64,000 nucleotides of DNA from assembly GCA_023213315.1 (NCBI GenBank), contig JAKCPI010011712.1, positions 310,001 through 374,000 of the forward strand, given 5' to 3'. This document shows, one piece after another, positions 21,828 through 32,420 of this stretch. Source of the DNA: Euborellia annulipes. Lineage: Eukaryota; Arthropoda; Insecta; Dermaptera; Anisolabididae. The position numbers and the translations under genes are program-made. The notes beneath the pieces were generated by a model. It did not search any database. It was not told where the DNA came from and saw only the letters and a program-made list of their open reading frames with translations. The first letter of the stretch is position 1, and each line of letters opens with the position of its first letter.

Positions 21828-22048
21828 AGTATTTATTAAATTAAATAAGCGAAAATGGTAGGTGCCGCCGGGAGTCGCACCACGGATCTGTCGATTTGTA
21901 CTCAACAAGCCATACTACTGGACCACAGTAAATAACCGAGTGCGGTACTGTGGTCCAGTAGTATGGCTTGTTGAGTACAAATCGACAGATCCGTGGTGCG
22001 ACTCCCGGCGGCACCTACCATTTTCGCTTATTTAATTTAATAAATACT
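21828..22048. repeat. Perfect palindrome of two tRNA-like SINE heads
   Basis: Arms of 103 bp (21828-21930 and 21946-22048) around a 15-bp centre, with no mismatch seen by eye. Each arm holds a tRNA-like unit: A-box-like GTGGTCCAGTAGTATGG, B-box-like GGTGCGACTCCCGG, then CGGCACC. Related single units lie at 24862-24915 and 28018-28088. It directly follows the preceding palindrome. Confidence 0.88.
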
Positions 22049-23257
22049 TGGTTATATGTTTTTCATAATTACTTCATGGACCAACACATGATATATAATT
22101 ATTTATTTAATATTAAACTTGTAATAGATTTTGTTACTTTCTAAATGCAATAAATGACAGTGTGGTAGGTCTCAGATCGTAGAGGGTAGAGGAAACCAAG
22201 TGGCAAAATATAAAGCAAAATTAAAAATAGAACAAAAGGAATGACAGCCTAAGCTTAGGGAACTCGTGGTTGATGAGTAAATAAAATTAGATGGAAATAG
22301 AAATAGATATCACCCTATTTTAGATTATTTAATATTTTTTTTTTAAACATAATAATTTATTTAATATAATTTACTAACCTTATAATTGTAATTAAATAGT
22401 AAAATTAGAATTTTTACACTTTAAATTTATTTACATAAATTAACGTTCTTTTTTAATAAGAGAATAATGAAAGAAAAAATGTTTGACCTTTATTTATATA
22501 GCAGTTCTTTTTCTTTTTTATTCTGGTCCACTATATAAATTGAATGTAACAAAGGAAAGTGCTTAATGTGATGTTTTCGGGATAATTTAGGATAAAAAAA
22601 AGAGAGAAGTAATAATTTTTAAAAAATCCATTATTTCACCCTCAAAAAAAAAAAAAAGTTAAAAAATATTAGTTTTATTATTAAAAACTAATCTCAATTC
22701 AGTTGAATTTATGTCAATACGATGTTCCTTTCTTTTGGGGCTATCATTTTTATACAATATACAATAATACTCATTATATTTGTTTGACAATCATGGAGAG
22801 ATTCTAACATTTTGTAAAAATAAAAGGCAGCCGTATAAAAAAGAAATCTCGTTGCTGTTCCTGTTAGCTATGCCAACGAAAGGGTTGTGACGCTCACCCC
22901 CACCAAAAAAAAGGGCGTAAAGGTCTATTGTACGTAACCGTAGTAGATTTAGTTCCTCGACGTCCAGGGCACAGATTAAATAGCGAACACAATAAATGCT
23001 CCCATATTCCCACCAATGCGACAAGCCACCATGTCGTAAATTACATTAATCTGCTGAACTGAACCGCAACTTGCTTGAGCAAACCTTATTAAAACAGGGC
23101 AGGTGCACCGCGGTTTGGCTTCTTTCATTATGCATGCGAAACGGATCGGCGAAAATAATAAATTGCAACTTGATTGAGATGGCAAATATTGGCAACGCAT
23201 CAAATTGCTCATCCGTCTTGTTTGCGTCTAAACATAAATATTCTTCTTTTTTTTGTA
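22049..23257. other. Intergenic DNA with balanced segment upstream of a GC-rich island
   Basis: 22049-22790 is AT-rich. 22790-23240 is more balanced and looks single-copy (ACAAGCCACCATGTCG, GGTGCACCGCGGTTTGG, TTATGCATGCGAAACGG). Overlapping open frames on both strands are inconsistent with a single coding sequence. Possible promoter-proximal or regulatory DNA. Confidence 0.35.
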
Positions 23258-23399
23258 GGTTATCTTTTCTTTAAGATGGCGGCCGTTAGGCGTTTCCGGT
23301 TCCGTTTTCCTGCTTCAACCACAACACGTTCTGCCGTAACAACGCAACATCTGGCGGTGCGGTCGCCATTGACTCCATCGCGAGATTGAAACTAAATAT
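23258..23399 (+). promoter_or_regulatory. GC-rich island with AAGATGGCGGC word; possible exon
   Basis: A strong compositional break: about half G+C within DNA of about 30%. It follows a pyrimidine tract and TAG (TTCTTTTTTTTGTAG) that reads like a splice acceptor. AAGATGGCGGCCG (23273-23285) matches the known YY1 site and also provides a start codon in good context. The frame (23276-23389, 37 residues) begins MAAVRRFRFRF and is Ser/Thr/Arg-rich. It could be a promoter or 5' exon of an unidentified gene, or chance. No homology was recognised. Confidence 0.35.
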
Positions 23400-23743
23400 T
23401 ATTATTGCAAGAGGTCGCGTGTTTCCCCCTGTTGTAAACCTCTGCTTGCACAAACTTACTCTTCTCTATGGCTTTATTTATCTTAATTCCCAACCTATTG
23501 AACTGTTAGAGAGAATATTCTTTAAACTATCTTAAGATAATAGGAAATGATTTTAATGACTGAATAAGAAATGAAAAAATAATAATGCATCTTGTTATAA
23601 TTACAATATATTATTGATTGATATTTATATATATAAAGTTTGATATATATATTTTCTTATTCTTTCCTCGCCTTGTCCCGCGATGCGGTTGGACCTCACT
23701 CTTTCCCTCTAACCCTAATATACGTTTTTACGACCGAAAGAAA
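23400..23743. other. Intergenic DNA
   Basis: AT-rich with a (TA)-rich run at 23620-23655 and a short balanced piece at 23670-23720. No gene was recognised. Confidence 0.4.
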
Positions 23744-23883
23744 TAGGACAGGCCGGCCCGTCACACGGTCTGACGCCTTTTGAAAAGAGACAGACATTTA
23801 AAGAACTGAAGGACTGCCATCTCAGCTCGGGCAGCTCGTGGTTGCCATCCACGTACCCACAAGATGTGGGCCCCTGAGCAAAA
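23744..23883 (+). repeat. Dispersed repeat R3, copy 1
   Basis: About 140 bp shared with 39455-39589: GGCCGGCCCGTC, GGTCTGACGCC, AGAGACAGACAT, AGCTCGTGGT, GCCATCCACGTA, CCACAAGATGTG and CCCCTGAGCAAA. It is markedly GC-richer than its surroundings. Fragments with the same opening or closing words occur near 25164 and 36333. It is probably a SINE or MITE; no termini were identified. Confidence 0.7.
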
Positions 23884-24861
23884 TTGTATATATATATTTT
23901 ACTTTTTGATAATAAAAATAGTTATTTTATTTTTTTCTAATAAATCCTCCACTCTTTATTTTGCGATGTCGCTCTATAAGCTCTCTGAAGGTGTCTATAA
24001 GCAATTTGTCGTTTTCATAAATTAAAATTTTAATAAAAATTTATTCGTTCAAATTTCCTGGGAATGAAATGTCATTTTTTTCTAATTAGATATTAGTAAT
24101 TGAAAACTTACTCAAAAACTAAGAGAAAAGAGAGAGAGAATTTTTTAATTATATAATAGAAAGAATTTTTTTATTCGATTTAAAAACAAAAATTTGTTGA
24201 CTTATTTTATTGAATGGTCGATAAATTTGCTTTGCGATCTTTTTCTGTATTCATCTTCATTCTGACCTCATCAAGAGCTAATTAGCTTTTGAACTTGAAG
24301 AAACAATCTAGAGAGGAATTTATAAATAAGGTTAATTTTAAAAACAAAATATATCAAAATTTCATTCAACAAATTTAAAAAAAATTCACCAATATTATCT
24401 CTCTCCCTATTTCATCGGAAAAGTTTATTTAATACATTTCTGAACAGAAGAAAGAAATAACTCTTAGCTGAGTTTTTTTATTAAAAATTTGTTTGCTTTT
24501 TCTATTTTTTTAAAATACTGGAATTTTTCCAAAAGAATATTAAATATATAAAATTAAATTATTCCAAAAGTGTAGCTGTCTATAAAACATGGAAAAATAC
24601 CCATCTATATAATACGCATACAAAAGAAAAACTAATAGTTTCTTTTTCGATTTTTATGGATTTTTTATTAATCAAAAGACAAAATAGATATTTATTTGAA
24701 TAAGGTAAAATTCAAAACACCAGAAGAATTTTTGCCCTGAAGAAATTCAAAATTATTCTATAAAAAATCCTTTAAATAAGAAATTATATGCCTATATATC
24801 ACGTTTTGGCCCGTGAAGAAAATTCATATTATTAATATTTACTAAATCAAAGAGCCGGCAA
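23884..24861. other. AT-rich intergenic DNA
   Basis: No gene or complete repeat; generally A/T-rich with short runs. Confidence 0.5.
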
Positions 24862-24915
24862 AGATGCTGAGTACAAATCAGCAGATCCTTTGGTTCGATT
24901 CCCGGCGGCACCCCT
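24862..24915 (+). repeat. tRNA-like SINE head, 5'-truncated
   Basis: AGTACAAATCAGCAGATCC, B-box GGTTCGATTCCCGG and CGGCACCCC match the 3' half of the tRNA-like units at 21946 and 28018. The 3' side (TTTTTCGGCTG, TTGATATAGTAAAATATT) also resembles theirs, so the family has a conserved downstream body. Confidence 0.65.
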
Positions 24916-26310
24916 ATATTTTTCGGCTGTTTGATATAGTAAAATATTATCAATAATTATAAAAAATTATTTTTCTAAAAAATGCATTTGAATCCTACAA
25001 ATAAATAACATTAAAAATTTGTATTTAATTTATTTAATTTAAAAGTTTAAAATTAGAAATTGTACAAATGAAAATAAAATTTATAAAAGTTGTACCGTTA
25101 ATAGTTTTTTTAATTTATATATATATATATATATATATAATAAATTTGAGTAAATATTAAAAGATAGAACAAGCCGGCCATTCGCTCCGCCTGATGTTCC
25201 AAGAGCTTGATATAAGAGAGAAGAAATAAACCCGAGTAGTTGTAAAAATATAATCAGAATAAATCCGATTTTAATAAAATCTCAAATAAAACTCTATGAT
25301 ATTAATGGGGCTCAAAGGGTTGGAATTCACCCACGTGGGCTGCCGAGCGAAAGTGTACAGTATATTTTCATTATTTATGCTCCAGAGAGGAGAATCCATT
25401 TCGATAGGCGCAAAGCCCCATAATAGATAAAAATAAAACGATTGTGCCTGTAGATGAGTGAGAGAATAAAAAAAAAAGGCAAAAAGTAAATAAATAGGCC
25501 AAAGTAGAAGTATAGAAAAATTATAAACAACAAAAATTGAATGGGTTAGCTTTATTCAAAATCAAACCGAGCGGAGAAATTTAATCAGATTAATTAAAAA
25601 AAAAAAAAATATTTAGAGCTATATAGTCTCTGTTTTTGTAGAGATTAAAGGTTTGAGGTAAGAAAAAAGTCGATCGGCCGCACAAACGCCCGTCTTGTTT
25701 ACAGTCTTCTCATGTAAAGTTGTTTTACAGAAAAACAACACCTGTGCCCTTGCCCTTAGAAGCCTTGCTATTCAGGCCCTTTAGCATATTTTTCTCGCAT
25801 ACAATCAAAACAAAGGGTGTATGAAATGTACAGCATCTGGGGAGCCAATCACTGCCCCTCCCCCCTCCCCCCGCCTTTCCCTTATAACTTCATAATAGAA
25901 ATTATATATACTTAACCCAGCCATATAAAAAGGGGATTAGACAAAAAGATTATTGCTTATCAATGTTAGTAAGTGGTTAAAGTAGTGGAGTATCAAGCAG
26001 TAGGGGGGGGGGGGGTAGACTCAATGCTGCAAAAGCATTCACAAATTTAAAGAAAAATCAATGAAAAGGGGTTGGAGCGTAGTGGAGGGGGAGGCTTTTA
26101 TTTCTCAGGTCTCATTAAAAATCAGGCTCTGGTTGACATAATAAAGGCATTTTGCTTCCCCATAAAATATAACAATTGAAAAGTAAAAAATTTGTTGCTT
26201 CATTTCCTACAAATATGCTTCACCCTGGGAAGAGGGGGTGGAAGAATTAAGATTCAAGAATCATTATTTCTACTTGATAAACAGTGTAACTCCTAATATA
26301 GGTATTAAAA
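24916..26310. other. Intergenic DNA with motif-rich single-copy islands
   Basis: 25300-25410 carries a CACGTG E-box (CCCACGTGGG), ATTATTTATG and GGCGCAAAGCCCC. 25670-25830 carries CTTGTTTACAG (forkhead-like), CACCTG and CAATCAAAACAAAGGG (TCF/Sox-like). Both look non-repetitive. A (TA)n run sits at 25117-25139, poly-C/poly-G runs lie at 25857-25872 and 26003-26015, and an R3-like opening lies near 25164. No gene. Confidence 0.4.
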
Positions 26311-26752
26311 AAAAATCTGGTGTGACTGGTCGCACAGCACACAACTTTCTCTTACCTTCGGTAATTGAAAGTTATGTTCTGTGCTTGTTACACCAGATTT
26401 TTGTGTCGATATATATCTATATTTAGTTTCCAGCATTGCATTAGAATTCAAGATTGTCAAATTTATAAATATCTATAAACAAAGGAAAATATTTGTATTT
26501 TGTTACCATGACAAATATTTCTACTATCTTTCCTATGAAGTACAAAATTAAGTCTGCTTCAAAAAATTTTAATGGCAAAATGAGAATATACATTTTAAAG
26601 AACATCTAAAAAATACTTGATTTATGAATTTCAAACAAAAGGAGAGCGAATTTTAAAAAAATCGGATATTAAGTGAAAATGTACTTCAATAAATTACTAG
26701 TACTATTTGGCCGATTTTGTTCAAAAGTTCGTACCAAGGGGTGCCTAACTTT

Positions 26753-26919
26753 TTTTTTAAATTTATTTAAGATATTTTTTCGGCATCTGAGGCCATTAGA
26801 CACCGTCCATTTTTATTTCAAATGATTGGTGTCCAATTCAAAAGAAAAAAAATTTTCGCCTGAGACGGGATGCAAACCCTCGACCTTGGAACCCAGAAGC
26901 TAATACTCTACCTCAGGGG
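26753..26919 (-). mobile_element. tRNA-headed SINE in an H copy
   Basis: On the minus strand it reads CCCCCTGAGGTAGAGTATTA (A-box region), GGTCGAGGGTTTGCATCCCG (B-box region), a body, then GACGGTGTCTAATGGCC, CTCAGATGCCGAAAA and an A-rich tail (the T run at 26750-26758). Imperfect direct repeats flank it: GGGTGCCTAA (26739-26748) and GGGTACCTAA (26918-26927). The 3' module equals the solitary tails at 8968 and 57672, as expected if a partner LINE supplies the tail. Confidence 0.8.
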
Positions 26920-27096
26920 GTACCTAATTTAAAAATAAAATTTCAACATCCTAGCTCTTCGTTCTTGGTATTTTGTTCACAAACAGATACACAGACAAAC
27001 ATTTTGCGGAACCCACTTTTTTGAACACAGGGGACGTCAAAACGTGTATTTCCATCAAAATCTCGACATCGAAGTTTTGAAATGAATCCAATACTT

Positions 27097-27098
<2 letters not shown>

Positions 27099-27168
<70 letters not shown>
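27099..27168. repeat. (TC)n-(TA)n compound microsatellite
   Basis: Twelve or so TC units run directly into more than twenty TA units. The tract occupies the loop of the terminal hairpin of H copy 7, which in other copies is only TATATATTACATATATA. Confidence 0.9.
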
Positions 27169-27170
<2 letters not shown>

Positions 27171-27188
27171 TAAGAGAAAGTAAAAATA

Positions 27189-27974
27189 ATGAAAATAAAA
27201 AAACACTTATATTCCGGAAGTGAAAAACCAATTTTCAAATAAATTTAATTCTCAAAAATCTTCGAAAAATTTCCAAATATCTACAATAATTTTATGAAAA
27301 TATTTTTTATCAGCAATTTCGTTAATAAAATACTACAAAAGCAAGCGAGTCAAAAGAGTTGAGCTGCTTTACTTGGTTTTGCCCTTTCTTTCTCTTTAAG
27401 GAGGATATGCTTATCCATACTTGGGATAAATAAGTTTTTGCGTTGATCAGAGGGTGAGAAACAGCAACCCTCGCTAGTAATTTGTACACTGCTTATTAAA
27501 CATACAATATACGTGTGAAGTGGTTGTATGGAGATGGATCAATGATGGGTATCTAGCTAAAATATATGGATAAAAATTTTTTAAATACAATTCTATTTGA
27601 ACAATATGTAAATTCAGAATAGAATACACATATGTTGATTCAAATGTAAGTTTATAATAGAAATTATATAAACTTAAACCAACAAAAATTAACGTTTCAG
27701 AAAAATATCGTGAATGTTTATTTATATTATTTTTGAATGAAAAATTAGAAAAGGCAAGAAGAAAACAAAATAAATATCCTGTTTTCAATGATTTTTTGAC
27801 ATTTGTCAAAGATTCGTGGTCCTTGGGTAAGTACATTTAAAATTTATAAAATAAACGAACGTATTTAAATTAAATTCTAGTGTTTATAATGTAAAACATA
27901 AATATTTATTTGTTTTAAAAAAATTAACAAATATAAGAGATAATTTTTATTTAACAAAACTCTGTTTTTTGTTG
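27189..27974. other. AT-rich intergenic DNA with a long anonymous frame
   Basis: A minus-strand frame of 120 codons (27474-27836) is the longest one not made of CA repeats. It is Phe/Tyr/Leu/Asn-rich as expected from base composition, and no family or clear signal is recognised. I treat it as chance, though it cannot be excluded. Confidence 0.35.
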
Positions 27975-28090
27975 GTGACGCTTCATGGCCCCCGGGGATC
28001 GAACCCAGGATCACCAGCCTGTGGTCTAGTGGTAAGGGCACACTGAGCGCAAATCGGTGGATCCGTGGTTCGACTCCCGGCGGCACCCCC
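27975..28090. repeat. Two tRNA-like units head to head
   Basis: 28018-28088 (plus) has TGTGGTCTAGTGGTAAGGG (A-box-like), GTGGTTCGACTCCCGG (B box) and CGGCACC. 27985-28012 (minus) carries a second B box (complement GGGTTCGATCCCCGG). Neither forms a complete acceptor stem, so these are SINE heads, not tRNA genes. The minus unit resembles the one at 36106-36125. Confidence 0.65.
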
Positions 28091-28563
28091 TTACATCTTT
28101 TTTCGGGTACATGAATTTAGTAAATATTTAATTGTATAAATTTCGCGGCTCACGTACGCGATATGTATAATATCTTAAATATTATATATAATTTCTTATT
28201 TATTAAAAAACATATAGTCATGTTAAATATACTAGTTAAGTCCGAATCTAAGTAGGCCTATATTAAATACTAATATCTTGTTCAAATATATAGATCTGTA
28301 AAAATATTTAGCAATAATGTTAAATATTGTATGTTTTTTGTCAAATGTTTTGTTATTTATTTAATTTGTTTAATTTTTGAAATATAAATAAGATTCCCAT
28401 TCGCGGAAATCGCACCTACGAACTCACACAAATAAAGGGATTGTATAAATCAAAAATGGCAATAATAAAAATATTGATATGAAGAGAAAACAAATTCCTG
28501 TATCGACATATGTGAATATTTTATATAGATTAATGTATATAACGTATTTTATATATATCATTA
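28091..28563. other. AT-rich intergenic DNA
   Basis: Continues the body of the tRNA-like unit for about 50 bases, then becomes featureless AT-rich sequence. Confidence 0.45.
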
Positions 28564-29444
28564 GTAAAAAATCTAGTGTGACTGGTCGCACAGCACACTC
28601 TTCCTGGTAATTGAAAGTTGTGTTCTGTGCTTGTCCCCCCAGATTTTTTGTGTCGACATATATTTAGTTTGCATCAGTATGGTACATTTGAATTCAAAAT
28701 GTAAAGTTTATAAGCATTAAATAAAATTTATATTTTTTTTATATTAATTAATTAGATTAAATATTTTATTATATTTTGAAGTGTGCATCAAAAGATTTCA
28801 AGATCAAAATGAGAATATACATTTTAAAGAGCATGCAAAAAATAATTGACTTTAGAATTTTAATCATAATCGTTGAAGCGAATTTTGAGAAATTCGAAAA
28901 AAAAACTGAAAAAGTACATCAGTAAAGTACTAGTACTTTTGGACCATTTTGTTCAAAAGCTTCGTGTCACGACTTAGAAGGACACCTAACCTCGTAGCTT
29001 CTTTCTTTCATGTTTAAAAAACCCACACAGGCACATACAGATACACACACACATACAGAGACAAGTTTGCAGGAACCTCTTTTTTGGACTCAGGGGACCT
29101 CAAAACGTGTATATCCATCAAAATCTCGACATCGAATTTTTGACATGAATCCAATACTTTCTATATATGGACCGTTTATTTTGAAAGTGGTGTAAGTCCA
29201 TTTTCTATTGTTTCTAGAAAATGAAAAATCACCATATCTGTTTATTAAAAAATCTATATACTGACCAATTTTTAATTGTACAAAACATGGAAATTTTTAA
29301 AGAAATTTACCACTAGCTAGTTATACATAGGAAATTTACATTAATTTAATCATAAATTATGTGATATCTCATTTTTTTAAAAATGGACTTACACCACTTT
29401 CAAAATAAACGGTCCATATATTATAGGTAAGAGAAAGTAAAAAT
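28564..29444 (+). mobile_element. Element H copy 8 with nested MITE
   Basis: The degraded hairpin opens TCTAGTGTGACTGGTCGCAC. The core follows (GTACTAGTACTTTTGGACC), then a CA tract with interruptions and the CATCAAAATCTCGACATCG block. The terminal TA-rich loop is split at 29168 by a 249-bp MITE, and the element resumes TATTATAGGTAAGAGAAAGT. Confidence 0.87.
29168..29416. mobile_element. MITE M1, TGGACCGTTT ends
   Basis: Terminal inverted repeats of about 37 bp (TGGACCGTTTATTTTGAAAG at left, CTTTCAAAATAAACGGTCCA at right), flanked by TATA on both sides, consistent with TA duplication (Tc1/mariner-like). 249 bp, no coding capacity. It sits in the terminal hairpin loop of H copy 8. Confidence 0.9.
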
Positions 29445-31815
29445 TCTCCATTGCTAGTCAGAATGCGTTTTTGAACTCAGCGAATCGTGTGTGAAGAGAT
29501 GAGGAAATCTGAAAATTATGATAATAATAAAAGAGAGGAAAAGGTGGGAGTAAATGAGTTATAAAATAAATAAAAATCATGTTAATTAAAAAGAAAATAA
29601 ACTATTTTTGAAATGAAAGCACAGGAGTTAATAACACAAATTTTTAATAATTTTTTTAAATGTGAATAATTAAAAAATAAAATTAAATCTGAATGACAAA
29701 TTTAAAGGCAAAGTTTATTATGCGAATGAGAAAATCCGAGCCATTATCTCGGTGTCTCTCGAGATGTTTGCTTTGGAGTGTTGGAAAGCATCAAATTACA
29801 AGTCATAACAACACATTAGCATTAAGGATATATGTATTATCCTATGGCTGCAGAATAATTTTAAATGTTCCTATTATGCTAACAAGTAGATATTTCATTT
29901 CAATAGCAATGGACCTGGGCGGGCCTTCGCGAATTCCTCTCAAATGCTCATGGGTGCAATTAACCAACTCTACTTGAAAACTTGCTTGTTATTTTGTAGA
30001 CAGAAAAGTTGCCTCCTATGATGTGGTTCTGTGAATTCGATGAGAAGACCAAAATTGAGTTTAGAACATTTATATATATAGAGCAAGATTGTGTTTCCTT
30101 TTAACTTTCTCGATAACGATTTATATTCGCATTGTGGCTATTTTATCGAGCTATACTTATGTGCATATTAGAGCAGAAACGAGTATTTACTTTGAAGAAA
30201 TTTCGTTCTCTTAAAACTAGTGATTCATAAATGTTTCATAACATGTTAAGTATTTTTCATGTTTGATCTGAGGGCCGAAGGGGTATGAGGGCTCTTTGTT
30301 TGCAAAAGGGAAAACGGAAGGAATTTCAATAAATTATTTCTTTCAATAAAATATTATAACTTAATCATTGGTTTTTTCTAATAATTTCTTTTTTTTTATA
30401 TAAAATTTGAAAGTGTTTACACGAGGGGCACATCCATCTCAAATGTTGACTTTTTTCTTTTTGTCACCATTTAATTTAATTCTATTAATGCGCAGGGAAA
30501 AAAAATTGGTTAGAATTATAAAATGCAATGCAGACAAACAATCCAAATGCCCAAATATTATTAATAGTCGAAAAAAATGATGTATTAAAAGTAAATAAAA
30601 GGAAGGAAAAGGTGAAGGGATCGAATGCCGTTTTGTACTAGCATTATTAATAAGTAATTGAGAAATTCAGTCAAGTCTCGATTATTTGATTAAATATTTC
30701 CCAAGGTATGATCTTGACTTGAACGTGAATCCTCTGATACGGCAAGACTACGTTAATCAGCTGGAAGAGGATGCTCTCATTTTTTTTTTTTTTTTTAATC
30801 AATGAGAAGAAAAATATAATAAATAAATAGGTAGAAAGTGAGAGAGGAGGAATTTGACTGAGAGGACCAAAGAGAGGGAAATAAGCTCTTAGATATCAAA
30901 GTTAGTTTAAATTTAATTTAACTTTAATTTATAATTTAAACAAACTTTTTGAAAATAGACAAAATTAAAAAAAGTGTTTCGCAGCTTTTTAATATCAAAG
31001 ATTTCTTGTTTTAATTTATTTTAAAGTATATAGACGTCTGTCTGGAGTAATTTCCCGTAATTTTGAAATGAAGTTTGGCACCCTTATAATAGTGAGAGTT
31101 AGGAAAATGATTCCCCAAAATTTTGAAAATTGAAAATTTTCCCAATGAAAAGCATTGGGGGGAAATTAGCGCTATCCCACTTTAGGAAAAACCAAAGCCA
31201 ATTGTGATGAGATAATTAAATCAAACCTCTCAAATGAAAAAGAAAACACAAAAGGCGGGTCCGAGCCAGATATTAGGACGTAGGTCTCTGGCTGTACCTG
31301 AAGCCCTATAATAGGGCTGCTAAGATTGATAAGTAAATGGAATTAAAAACTTTTAATCAATCCCCTGGACTGTAGCTAAACGTACAGGATTCGCTTAGTC
31401 AGGAGTTGGCTTCTCGTTTCAATATATGAAAATGTTTCATAATTATTATGAGAGTTTTTAATTATAGACCACATTTTGTTATTTATTATAAATATAAATA
31501 TTGTATACTGCTTATTCTGCAGTCGTCTTCAAGTAGTGTAAACTTGCTCCGGGTCAAGTGAATTAACTAACCTCTCTGTTTCTAAATTATTGATATTTTG
31601 GCTACCATTAATTTAGATAAGTAGGGAATGGTTACATTACCACAGTTAAACCGAAAATCTAATTCTTTTACTAAGGAAATGCTTGTCACAAATGAAGAAA
31701 AAAGATCTTTTAAAAAAAAAAAGTTAAATAATTTTCTGGTTTTAAAATAAAAAAATAAATAAAAATTAATAATATCAATATAAAATAATCGATTTTAGTA
31801 ATTTATCCTCTAAAC
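29445..31815. other. Intergenic DNA, some balanced segments
   Basis: 29690-30000 is more balanced (CTCGAGATGTTTGC, GGACCTGGGCGGGCC, GTGCAATTAACCAA) and overlaps an anonymous 94-codon frame (29693-29977) without a recognised domain. 31040-31410 contains decayed repeat texture: AATTTCCCG and GGGGGGAAATTAGCGC near 31045-31175, and GGCGGGTCCGAGCCAG near 31254, a piece also seen at 49918 (GGCGGGCCCGAGCCAG). No gene. Confidence 0.4.
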
Positions 31816-32073
31816 CAGTGTTTCCCAACTTTTTGAAGTCCACGGCACCTCAAAGGTGCTTTGAGAATAACATTACACACTAGGGGCACCCTTCCTGTTT
31901 TTTCCCCCTCTAGTAAAACAAAAATTTTTGTCCTTTTTTAGCAAAGCTAAATTTTTTCCGCCTCTTTATTATTTTTATTTTTTATTTTTTAGTTTATATA
32001 AATATCTCGCGGCACCCCTTAGCCATTTTAGCGGCACCCTTGGATGCCGGGGCACACCGGTTGGGAACCACTG
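31816..32073. mobile_element. hAT-type MITE (CAGTGTTTCCCAAC ends)
   Basis: Perfect 8-bp duplication CTCTAAAC (31808-31815 and 32074-32081). Termini are CAGTGTTTCCCAAC and GTTGGGAACCACTG, the widespread CAGTGGTTCCCAACC-type hAT terminus. 258 bp with subterminal GGCACC/GGTGC words; no coding capacity. Confidence 0.95.
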
Positions 32074-32081
32074 CTCTAAAC

Positions 32082-32370
32082 ATTTGATTAAAGATAAAAT
32101 ATGCCATTTTGGTTGAAATTGTCAAAACTTGTCGGTACAAAACTATGATATTTTATTTCTTTAAAATTTCGAGTCATAAGAAACAAAAAGCCTCTTCATT
32201 GAACTCGGATAATCATAATTTATAATTCAAATAGCTGTGAAATTGTGGGACATAATATTTTGCTAGTTTTTGTAAAAATACAAATTTCAAGGCAAATATT
32301 TCTAACGGTTCAAAATATGCTAATATGTTAGAATCTAGTGATTAGAGGGAGGTGAAACCATAAAAAAAAC
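32082..32370. other. AT-rich spacer
   Basis: No gene or repeat recognised. Confidence 0.5.
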
Positions 32371-32420
32371 ATACTTTTTCTTCATATATTTCATATAGAG
32401 GTTAAGAGAAAGTAAAAATT
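32371..32420 (+). mobile_element. Element H 3'-end sliver (copy 9)
   Basis: ATACTTTTTCTTCATATATT followed by GTTAAGAGAAAGTAAAAATT is only the terminal hairpin of H. The upstream parts are missing. Confidence 0.75.

Larger units (their letters stand above)
26311..27188 (+). mobile_element. Element H copy 7 (short form) with nested SINE
   Basis: The hairpin opens TCTGGTGTGACTGGTCGCAC and is asymmetric (CTCTTACCTTCGGTAATTG). The core is intact up to GGCCGATTTTGTTC, after which a SINE (26753-26919) splits the copy. The 3' region resumes with the TCCTAGCTC block. The final hairpin loop has expanded into (TC)n and (TA)n before GGTAAGAGAAAGTAAAAAT. The internal CA tract is nearly absent. Confidence 0.87.

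Noticed and set aside
21596..22048. CRISPR array or phage attachment structure
   Set aside because: The DNA is eukaryotic repeat-rich sequence, with two palindromes rather than regularly spaced repeats.
26003..26015. G-quadruplex regulatory element
   Set aside because: A single poly-G run in transposon-like surroundings; similar runs mark several decayed hAT ends here.
27474..27836. 120-codon minus-strand frame as a gene
   Set aside because: Amino-acid content follows base composition; no motif, signal, splice context or neighbour supports it. Left as an anonymous frame.
28018..28088. A functional tRNA gene
   Set aside because: A and B boxes are present, but the acceptor stem does not pair and the T stem is mismatched; the same unit recurs in several places, so it is a SINE head.
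29693..29977. 94-codon frame as a gene
   Set aside because: No recognisable domain; the balanced composition could equally reflect regulatory DNA.
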